Below, piece by piece: positions 6,093 to 12,698 of a stretch of 13,582 nt of DNA (positions are counted from its first letter, which is position 1; each line of letters opens with the position of its first letter). Position numbers and translations under genes: made by a program. Below the pieces are notes generated by a model. It saw nothing but the letters and a program-made list of their open reading frames with translations. It did not search any database and was not told where the DNA came from. Source of the DNA: JADJQU01 sp035490315 (GTDB lineage: Bacteria > Planctomycetota > UBA1135 > GCA-002686595); NCBI GenBank assembly GCA_035490315.1, contig DATHET010000144.1, positions 1 to 13,582 of the forward strand. The letters are read 5' to 3'.

Positions 6093-8332
6093 ACCGCACT
6101 CCGTTCCTTGTCCTGGCCGCGCTCGGCGTCGGCGTTCCGATCGCCCTCGCGTTCACGCCCGGCGGCGATCACAAATCAGCGAAGGCGAAGCCGGCTCAAT
6201 GCTCCGTCAGCGTCTGCGCGCCGATCCCCTGCGAGACGGCCTGCTCGGCCTTGACGCCGGCGGTGTGCGACACGCCCTGCGCGGTTTCGACTCAGGTTTC
6301 GACCTCGGTGACCTGCGAGAACGTCGGCCTGGTCGCAACGCCCGTGGTCAGCGATAAGGTCCGCGTCGTCGCATCGCCCTCGGTCGGTGGAAGAGTTCGC
6401 GTGGCCGGGACGCCTTCGGTTGCCGTGAGCTGCAAGCCCTGCGCTCCCTGCAAGCCGTGCGAGCCCGCCGCCGCCTGCTCGACCACCAGGTCGACGGGAA
6501 GCGCGAGCGCGCCGAGGGCGAAGCAGAGTCAGCTGCGCGCCGTGCGTCTGGGAACGGGCGGAGTCTCCGTGGTCGCGGGCCCGGACCAGCTCCCGTTGAC
6601 ACTGCTCGCGCAGGATGCGCCCGCTTTGCAATCGATCGACGGCCTGAACCTGGCCCGCGTCGTCGACCTGCCCGCGCTCGAGTCGAGCCTGCGCGTCCTG
6701 GATGCACAGAATCCCGTCGACGCCGAGCAGATCGCCGAGATCCAGACCGAATACGCGAATGCGCAGCGCGAGTACGCCGAGGTCATCGCCCAGGCTCAGC
6801 GCCAGGTCCAGGAGTCGATGCGCGAAGCGCAGCAGCAGATGCAGGAGGCTCAGCAGGAAGCGCGCCAGGCTCAGGAAGAAGCTCGCCGCGAAGTCGAGGA
6901 ACGGGTTCGCGAAGCGATGCAGGAGGCTCAATCCTCGATGCGCGAAGCCCAGCAGTCGCTTCGAGAATCGCTCGAGGAGCGCCGGCAAGCCGAGCGCGAA
7001 TCGCTCGAGGAACGCCGCCAGGCCGAGCGCGAGGCTCAGCAGGAAGCGCGCGAAGCAGCTCAAGAGGCGCGTGAAGCGGACCAAGAGAAGCGTCAAGCCG
7101 AACTGGAATCGGTGCGCGAGGCCTACAAGGTCAAGGCTGGCAAGGGCGAACGCGAGATCGTGGCGAACGTTCGGGAGCACGCGAAACGCCAGGCCGAATT
7201 GGATGCGCTGCGCGGCGCCTACAAGATCAAGGAAGCCAAGGGCGAACGCGAACTGGCGACGACTGTGCAAGAGCGGGTCAAGCGCGACGTCGCTCGTGCG
7301 ATGGAGAACGCGAACCGGGCGCTGGAGGCCCATGGCTATGCGGCCCAGGCCCCTCGTTCGAAGCAAGGCCAGGACAACGATTACACCCGCGATCTCGAAC
7401 AGCGTATCGCCGAGCTCGAGCGCGAGCTCAGCGAGCTGCGCAACGCCCAGGGCCACACGCTGATGCCCGGCACGCGCATGTTCAAGTTCGGCGGAGTGGG
7501 CGGAGTGGGCGGAGCCAGCGGCGGAATGCTCGGCGGAGCGCACGGTGGCGGGCACGGCGAGGCACATGGAGAAGGACACGGCGAAGCACACGGCGAAGCA
7601 CACGGCGGCCATGGTGAAGCCATGGACTGCAGCGAGGACTGCGAAGGCTGCGACGACTGCGATGAGTGCGACGAGGAATGCTCCGACTGCGACGAGAATT
7701 GCCACGAGCCGAGGTCCAAGACCTCGGTGTGGGGCTCGTTCGGCGGAGACGAAGATCACCCCGGGCAGTTCAAGTACAGCGCGCCCCAGGGTCAGCCCGG
7801 CTTCGACTGGTTCAGCGCGCCCTCGGCCCCGAAGGCAGGGCAAGCTCCCCAGGCGCCGAAGGCTCCGAAGGCCCCGAAAGCGCCCAAGGCGCCGAAGGCA
7901 CCTAAAGCTCCCAAGGCACCCAAGGCGCCGAAGGCTCCTGCGCCTGCGGCCGATTGCGAGGCTGGCCGCGCGCCGGAAGTTTCGGCACTGCCCTTCGGCG
8001 AGCCGCCGCCGGATGCTCCCTCGACTCCTGCACCGCCGACGACAGCTTGGAGCGGCGGCGGGTTCGACACATGGAGCACGCCTCCGACTCCGACTCCGCC
8101 CTCGGCGACTCCGGCCTTCCCGAACGCGAGCACGCCGGAGTCCCTGCCGCCCGCCTGGGCGACCACGCCCGAGCCTGGCGTCGTCTGGAACCCGAGCCCG
8201 GCCGGCATGCCCGACAACGCCGATCTCGAAGGTGCGATGCACGAGCTGCGCGACGAGATCCGCGCCCTGCGCGAGTCCATGCAAGGCCTGCGCGAGCGGA
8301 TCCACTCGATGGCCGAAGACAGCCTGCGCTAA
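6089..8332 (+). CDS. Exported coiled-coil protein with Cys-rich, His/Gly-rich, Cys/Asp-rich and APK-repeat regions
   Basis: This 747-residue protein belongs to no family I recognise. The ATG overlaps the M56 stop (ATGA) and follows GAGGAG. Order of regions: a signal peptide or anchor (about 1-22); a Cys-rich part (12 Cys between 38 and 130, including CKPCAPCKPC at 115-124); a Gln/Glu/Arg/Ala coiled coil (about 210-415) with 11- and 32-residue tandem repeats; a short leucine-heptad helix (433-453); a Gly/His stretch (467-512) with many HGE units; eight Cys among Asp/Glu (514-538); nine Ala-Pro-Lys triplets (589-615); a Pro/Thr/Ser linker; and a C-terminal helix (712-744). Low-complexity composition makes homology hard to judge. 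The Cys clusters match the style of the acidic Cys tail of the neighbouring protease, and both should lie outside the cytoplasm, so a shared signal or contact is plausible. A metal- or redox-binding or envelope structural role is inferred. Confidence 0.85.
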   Translation: MNRTPFLVLAALGVGVPIALAFTPGGDHKSAKAKPAQCSVSVCAPIPCETACSALTPAVCDTPCAVSTQVSTSVTCENVGLVATPVVSDKVRVVASPSVGGRVRVAGTPSVAVSCKPCAPCKPCEPAAACSTTRSTGSASAPRAKQSQLRAVRLGTGGVSVVAGPDQLPLTLLAQDAPALQSIDGLNLARVVDLPALESSLRVLDAQNPVDAEQIAEIQTEYANAQREYAEVIAQAQRQVQESMREAQQQMQEAQQEARQAQEEARREVEERVREAMQEAQSSMREAQQSLRESLEERRQAERESLEERRQAEREAQQEAREAAQEAREADQEKRQAELESVREAYKVKAGKGEREIVANVREHAKRQAELDALRGAYKIKEAKGERELATTVQERVKRDVARAMENANRALEAHGYAAQAPRSKQGQDNDYTRDLEQRIAELERELSELRNAQGHTLMPGTRMFKFGGVGGVGGASGGMLGGAHGGGHGEAHGEGHGEAHGEAHGGHGEAMDCSEDCEGCDDCDECDEECSDCDENCHEPRSKTSVWGSFGGDEDHPGQFKYSAPQGQPGFDWFSAPSAPKAGQAPQAPKAPKAPKAPKAPKAPKAPKAPKAPKAPAPAADCEAGRAPEVSALPFGEPPPDAPSTPAPPTTAWSGGGFDTWSTPPTPTPPSATPAFPNASTPESLPPAWATTPEPGVVWNPSPAGMPDNADLEGAMHELRDEIRALRESMQGLRERIHSMAEDSLR
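6965..7030 (+). repeat. 33-bp tandem repeat (11-residue coiled-coil unit)
   Basis: Residues 293-303 and 304-314 are the identical 11-mer ESLEERRQAER. The two DNA copies differ only at a few third positions. Eleven residues is a hendecad, giving a right-handed or straight coiled coil instead of a heptad. A second in-frame duplication follows (residues 339-370 and 371-402, 32 residues each, sharing AYK[VI]K and KGERE). Confidence 0.75.
7487..7702 (+). other. His/Gly stretch and eight-Cys acidic cluster (possible metal-binding region)
   Basis: The region codes for residues 467-538 of the third operon protein. The first part is Gly with regularly spaced His in HGE/AHG units (484-508). The second has Cys at 514, 518, 521, 524, 527, 531, 534 and 538, mostly as C-x2-C or C-x3-C, with nearly all other residues Asp or Glu, followed by His539. 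Such densities of His and Cys are known from metal-handling proteins. Metal binding here is an inference. Confidence 0.6.
7853..7933 (+). repeat. Nine in-frame Ala-Pro-Lys triplets
   Basis: Nine consecutive 9-base units encode Ala-Pro-Lys, flanked by an APQ before and two AP pairs after. Codons vary among units (GCG/GCT/GCC/GCA, CCG/CCC/CCT, AAG/AAA), so the peptide is conserved but the DNA is not a clean microsatellite. The repeat probably forms a stiff, positively charged extended linker, as in some cell-wall or envelope-spanning proteins. Confidence 0.85.
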
Positions 8333-8361
8333 AGCGCGAACTCAGGCTTGGCCAAGTGAAT

Positions 8362-8389
8362 CGAGGTCCGTGCCCAGGCACGGACCTCG
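8362..8389 (+). terminator. Terminator-like hairpin after the three-gene operon
   Basis: CGAGGTCCGTGCC pairs perfectly with GGCACGGACCTCG around a CA centre (a 4-base loop in practice). The stem is GC-rich and about 30 bases after the TAA at 8330-8332. It is followed by TCGTTTC, a weak T tract. The position between convergent genes supports intrinsic termination of the plus-strand operon. It could also serve the minus-strand gene. Confidence 0.7.
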
Positions 8390-8397
8390 TCGTTTCA

Positions 8398-8463
8398 GTA
8401 CCCGGTACAACACCACCGTTTATTCCATTCGATTGTAATAAACGGTGGTGTTGTACCGGGTAC
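8398..8463. repeat. 66-base perfect inverted repeat (27-bp arms, 12-base loop)
   Basis: The arm at 8398-8424 is the exact reverse complement of 8437-8463, and the loop is CCATTCGATTGT. The inner part of the arms and the loop is AT-rich, unlike its surroundings. Each outer end is itself an odd-centred palindrome (GTACC-C-GGTAC at 8398-8408, and its partner at 8453-8463). The right arm ends 2 bases from the stop of the minus-strand glucan gene, so it would form a long RNA hairpin on both converging transcripts. It may be a two-way terminator or a dispersed palindromic element. It has no T tract and no transposase. Confidence 0.85.
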
Positions 8464-8465
8464 CG

Positions 8466-11400
8466 CTATGCCCAGAGCACCAGGTCCTGGCCGCGGGCTC
8501 CGGCGGAGGCGCCGACGCGGGCGCGCACGCGGATGCCGTAGCCGAAGGTGCCCGAGCGCTGCATGCGCTGGCTGCCTTCGAAGATCCACGGCGCTTTCTT
8601 GCGCGAGCGGCTCTGGCTCAGGGGCATCAGGCGCACCAGGAGCATGTTGTGCAGGTCCTTGCCTGACTTGGAGTGGCCGAGGACCAGCTCGACCAGGACG
8701 TCGTCGGGCGAGAGGGCGCCGAGGTCGACTTCCACGCGGGCTTCGATCGCGTCGCCGACCTTGAGGTTGGAGAGCTCGGAGACGCGCAGGGCGCTGATCG
8801 AGATCGTGGCGAAATCGCGCTCCATGCGCGCCGCGTCGCTCGCGCGCTTCTTGGCGAGGGCCGCTCCGTCCGCGGTCAAGGCGAAGTACCCGCGCGCCAG
8901 CGGCTCGTAGGCCTGCTGGCGGTATTCGCCGACCATGCGATCGGTGTCGAAGACCGGCGGGATGGTGGTCAAGCAGTGGCGCACGCGCTCGAGCCAGCCG
9001 CGCGGCAGACCGGAAGCGTCGCGCTGGAAGAACAGCGGCACGATCTGCTCCTCGAGCAGGCTGTAGAGCATCGAGCTGTCGAGCTCGTCCTGCAATTCCT
9101 GGCTCTCGTAGGTGCGGCCCTCGCCGATCGTCCAGCCGTTATGGCCGTCGAAGCCCTCGCACCACCAGCCGTCGAGCACCGAGAGGTTCAAGCCTCCGTT
9201 GGCCGCGACTTTCATTCCCGAAGTTCCGCTGGCTTCCAGCGGCCGCACGGGGGTGTTGAGCCACACGTCGACACCCTGCACCAGGTAGCGCGCGACCGCG
9301 ATGTCGTAATCGTCGACGAACATGACCTTGCCCAGGAATTCCTCGGAGCGGGTCAGCATCGCGACGCTCTTCAGGATGTCCTTGCCGAAGCCGTCGCGCG
9401 GGTGGGCTTTGCCGGCGATCAGGATGCGCACCGGGCGTTCCTTGTTCGAAAGCAAAGCGGCCAGGCGCGCGGGATCCTGGAACAGGAGCTGGGCGCGCTT
9501 GTACGGCGCGAAACGGCGCGCGAAGCCGATCACCAGCGCGCGCTCGTCGAGCCCGGCGATCATGCGCGAGAGCATCACCGGCCGGTCGTGGCGCTCGGTG
9601 AAGCTGCGCTCCAGGTTGGCGCGCACGCGCTTGAACAAGCGCCGCTTCAGCGATTTCTTGACCTCGAACAGGGCCTCGAGCGGGATGGCGCTGGCGCGCT
9701 CCGCGAAATCCACGCCGCGCACCGTCGGGCCCTTGGGCGCGAGCAGGGCGGCGATCTCCGGATGGGTCCAGCTCGGCAGGTGGACGCCGTTGGTCACCGA
9801 GGCGATCGGCAGCTCGCCGCGCAGGAGCTTGGGCCAGAAGGGACTGAGCAGCTCCTTCGAGACCTCGCCGTGCAGCTTCGACACGCCGTTCGCGAAGTGG
9901 CAGAAGGCCAGCGCGAGGTAGGTCATGTTGAACGTGCCGCGGTCCTCGTCGCTTTGCCCCAGGGCGATGAAGCGATCCCAGGGCAGGCCGACCCAGTTGG
10001 CCGCGTCCGAGAAATACCGCCGCATCAGGTCCTCGCCGAAGCGGTCGTGGCCCGCGGGCACCGGCGTGTGGGTCGTGAACGCCGTCGTCGCGCTGACGAT
10101 CTCGCGCGCCTGCTCGAAGGTCAGCCCGCCCTCGCGCACCAATCGGCCGATGCGCTCCAAGGACAGGAAAGCGGCGTGTCCTTCGTTGATGTGGTAGACG
10201 CAGGGCTCGATCTTCAAGCGCTCGAGCAGCCTCGCGCCGCCACGGCCGAGCACGATTTCCTGGCGGATCCGCGCCTCCTGGTCGCCGCCGTACAGTCGCG
10301 CGGTGATCTCGCGATCCTCGGGCCGGTTCTTGTCGACGTTGGAATCGAGCAGGTACAGGGTCACGCGTCCGACCGCCACCGACCAGGCGCGCAGCACCAG
10401 GGCCGAGCTCGGCAGATTCAAGGTGATCTCGAGCGGCCCGCCCTGCTCGTCGCGCACCAGCTCCATCGCCAGCCGCCGCGGATCGTTGTCGACGTCGAGC
10501 GCGATCTGCTCGCCCGAGGAGGACAGGCGCTGCTGCATGTAGCCGCTCCTGTAGAACAGGCCGATCGCGACCAGCGGCAGGTTCAAGTCGCTCGCCGACT
10601 TCAGGTGATCGCCGGAGAGGATCCCCAAGCCGCCCGAGTAGATGCGCAGCGATTCGTGGACGCCGAACTCGGCGCAGAAGTAGGCGATCGGATGGCGCGG
10701 CGAGATCGACAGTCCGCCGCCGAGATCCAGCTCGCGGCCGGCGGCTCGCATGTATTCGTCGAAGCGCGAGAGCACGCGGCGCAGCTTCTGCGCGAAGCTC
10801 GGGTCCGCGGCCTTCTCGTCGAGGTCCTCGGGGAAGACCAGGGCCAGGGTCGACACCGGATTGTGGCCGGTCGAGCTCCAGGCCAGGGGCGAGAGCTCGG
10901 CGAACAGGGTCATGCCCTCGGGATCCCAGGACCACCAGTAGTTGCGCGACAGGCGCTCCAGGCCAGCGAGGGAATCGGGCAGCGTCGCCGCCACGTCGAA
11001 CGTCGACAGGTGGGGGCGGCGGCCTTCCGGAACCGGCGCGACCGGCATCGCGACCCGCGGCCGGAAGCTCTGCATCGGCGCGATGCGCGAGCGCGTCAGC
11101 GAAGCGTCGAGGGCGCGCTGGAACGAAGTCTCGTAGTGCGCGATCAGATCCGACCAGGCGGTGCGCTGGGCCGTGCGCCGGCAGATCGCCACGGTCTGGG
11201 CGCGGTCGCGGTCTGTGGCGACGAATTCGTCGATCACGCCGGCGAGATCGGCCGCGGTCTGCTCGCGGCTCGTGCCGACGCGACGCAGGACCACGAGGCC
11301 ATCCTGGACTCCCAGCCCCTGGTCGCGCGCCCAGCGTCCGAAGCCGGCGTGGTCGCTGGTGATCGTCGGCACGCCGACGGCGAGCGATTCTTCGGGCGTG

Positions 11401-12698
11401 TAGCCCCATGGCTCGTAAAAGGAGGGGAAGGCCGACAGGTCGGTCGCGCGCAGCACGGCCTCGTAGGGCATGTTGAGCAGACCGTCGCGCGCGTGCAGGT
11501 AGATCGGGATCTGCAGCACCTTGATGCGCGAGCCAGGCCGGTTGTCGAGGCCGAGCGCGGCGCAGGCCACCTGGATCGGATCGTGCTCGGGATCGAACAG
11601 GTTGTGCGTCGAGAGGCCGAGGCCACCCTGGATCGATTCCAGCGGCGCGCGCATGCGCTGCTGCAGCTGCTGGCGCAGGCCGGAGTGACCGGCGGGCACC
11701 ATCAGCAGGGCCACGATCGGCCGGCCGGGGCGCGCCGCGAGCCGCGCCAGGGCCTCGAGCAGCACGTCGATGCCCTTGTTGTGGAACTCGTAACGGCCCG
11801 AGAGGATCAGATAGCAGGCCTGCTCGAGATCCTCGGCGAAGAAGCGCCGCGTCAAGTCGACGAGCGCGCTGCGCGCCTGCGCGAACTCGATGCCCTCGCA
11901 CATCTCGTCGATCACGCCCAGGTCGATGCCGTTGGGCAGCAGCGGCTCGGCTTCGCGCCGGTGCACCAGCGCCGCTTCCGTGGCCGTGATCGAGCTGACG
12001 GTGGTGAACACGTCGGCCGTGCGCGCGCACACGCCTTCCAAAGAATGCTTGGATCGCACGCCGAGCGTTTCCGCGAACTCCTCGGGCGTCTTCGTGCCCA
12101 GGCCTTCCTCGGGCGAATGACCGGTGGCCGAGAGGGCGCGGCCGAGCATGGTCGCGTGGGTCGTGAACACGGTGCCGATCGAAGGCACGCGCGACTCGAG
12201 CAGCAGGAGACCCGAGCCCGTCATCCATTCGTGGAACTGCGCCACCGCCCGTCCGTGCGCCGGAGCGATGAATTCCTGCCACCACAATTCGATCACCATG
12301 CCCGCGGCCCAGCCGAAGAGCACGGGCTCGACGTAATCCCATCCGCCGGTGATCGAATCGACCTGATGGCGGTCCCAGAGGCCGGCGAGGATCGGGTCCT
12401 TCTGCGCAAAAAGGCCCGAGAATTCGACCAGGATCGTGCGCGGGCGGCCGGGGATCTTCCAGCGGCCGACGCGCACCGGAACGCCCAGGGCGCGACAGCT
12501 CTCCGCGAAGCCCTCGAAGCCCGCTTCGGGCTCGAAGGCTTCTTCCTGGCGCTCGTTCGCCAGGAGCCAGGGCCCGATGGCGATGTAGTGGTCGCCATAG
12601 CGCTCGACCAGGGTGCGCGCCTTGGTCGAGACCACGGTGTGGATGCCACCGACCTTGTTGACGACTTCCCAGGAGACTTCGAACAGGCTCGAATTCAA
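8466..12698 (-). CDS. glgP: Fused GT3 glycogen synthase-like and GT35 alpha-glucan phosphorylase
   Basis: This 1410-residue protein has two enzymes in one chain. Residues 1 to about 540 are GT3-like, the type typical of eukaryotes and some bacteria. The nucleotide-sugar loop VGGIHTVVSTKA is at 16-27, QFHEWMTGSG at 154-163, and NGIDL at 256-260. GRYEFHNKG is at 301-309, and the catalytic-type E-x7-E motif PSFYEPWGYTPEES has E429 and E436. Residues about 565-1410 match the short, Thermotoga-like alpha-glucan phosphorylases. NYWWSWDP is at 586-593, and the pyridoxal-phosphate lysine K1163 lies in EASGTSGMK. The family's beta-rich C-terminal end is also present. The first half would extend alpha-1,4-glucan and the second release glucose-1-phosphate. 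Key motifs look intact in both. The start is TTG at 12698, with GGAG about 11 bases upstream, overlapping the GH57 stop as TTGA. This start keeps the whole GT3 N-terminus. The donor nucleotide (UDP or ADP) cannot be told. Confidence 0.93.
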   Translation of the reverse strand: MNSSLFEVSWEVVNKVGGIHTVVSTKARTLVERYGDHYIAIGPWLLANERQEEAFEPEAGFEGFAESCRALGVPVRVGRWKIPGRPRTILVEFSGLFAQKDPILAGLWDRHQVDSITGGWDYVEPVLFGWAAGMVIELWWQEFIAPAHGRAVAQFHEWMTGSGLLLLESRVPSIGTVFTTHATMLGRALSATGHSPEEGLGTKTPEEFAETLGVRSKHSLEGVCARTADVFTTVSSITATEAALVHRREAEPLLPNGIDLGVIDEMCEGIEFAQARSALVDLTRRFFAEDLEQACYLILSGRYEFHNKGIDVLLEALARLAARPGRPIVALLMVPAGHSGLRQQLQQRMRAPLESIQGGLGLSTHNLFDPEHDPIQVACAALGLDNRPGSRIKVLQIPIYLHARDGLLNMPYEAVLRATDLSAFPSFYEPWGYTPEESLAVGVPTITSDHAGFGRWARDQGLGVQDGLVVLRRVGTSREQTAADLAGVIDEFVATDRDRAQTVAICRRTAQRTAWSDLIAHYETSFQRALDASLTRSRIAPMQSFRPRVAMPVAPVPEGRRPHLSTFDVAATLPDSLAGLERLSRNYWWSWDPEGMTLFAELSPLAWSSTGHNPVSTLALVFPEDLDEKAADPSFAQKLRRVLSRFDEYMRAAGRELDLGGGLSISPRHPIAYFCAEFGVHESLRIYSGGLGILSGDHLKSASDLNLPLVAIGLFYRSGYMQQRLSSSGEQIALDVDNDPRRLAMELVRDEQGGPLEITLNLPSSALVLRAWSVAVGRVTLYLLDSNVDKNRPEDREITARLYGGDQEARIRQEIVLGRGGARLLERLKIEPCVYHINEGHAAFLSLERIGRLVREGGLTFEQAREIVSATTAFTTHTPVPAGHDRFGEDLMRRYFSDAANWVGLPWDRFIALGQSDEDRGTFNMTYLALAFCHFANGVSKLHGEVSKELLSPFWPKLLRGELPIASVTNGVHLPSWTHPEIAALLAPKGPTVRGVDFAERASAIPLEALFEVKKSLKRRLFKRVRANLERSFTERHDRPVMLSRMIAGLDERALVIGFARRFAPYKRAQLLFQDPARLAALLSNKERPVRILIAGKAHPRDGFGKDILKSVAMLTRSEEFLGKVMFVDDYDIAVARYLVQGVDVWLNTPVRPLEASGTSGMKVAANGGLNLSVLDGWWCEGFDGHNGWTIGEGRTYESQELQDELDSSMLYSLLEEQIVPLFFQRDASGLPRGWLERVRHCLTTIPPVFDTDRMVGEYRQQAYEPLARGYFALTADGAALAKKRASDAARMERDFATISISALRVSELSNLKVGDAIEARVEVDLGALSPDDVLVELVLGHSKSGKDLHNMLLVRLMPLSQSRSRKKAPWIFEGSQRMQRSGTFGYGIRVRARVGASAGARGQDLVLWA

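Noticed and set aside
4253..6172. Minus-strand open frame opposite the M56 gene
   Set aside because: The plus strand carries HELAH, membrane helices and coupled starts and stops. The antisense frame is Ser/Arg-rich with no motif.
7853..7933. Possible CRISPR-like or microsatellite array
   Set aside because: The 9-base units are in-frame codons for Ala-Pro-Lys with synonymous differences and no spacers.
8398..8463. Insertion-sequence end or small transposon
   Set aside because: There are no flanking direct repeats that I can see, no transposase, and the arms are separated by only 12 bases. A palindromic element or terminator fits better.
8395..8589. Short open frames on both strands giving similar peptides around 8398-8463
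   Set aside because: The similarity arises only because the inverted repeat reads the same on both strands. There are no ribosome sites and no coding signature.
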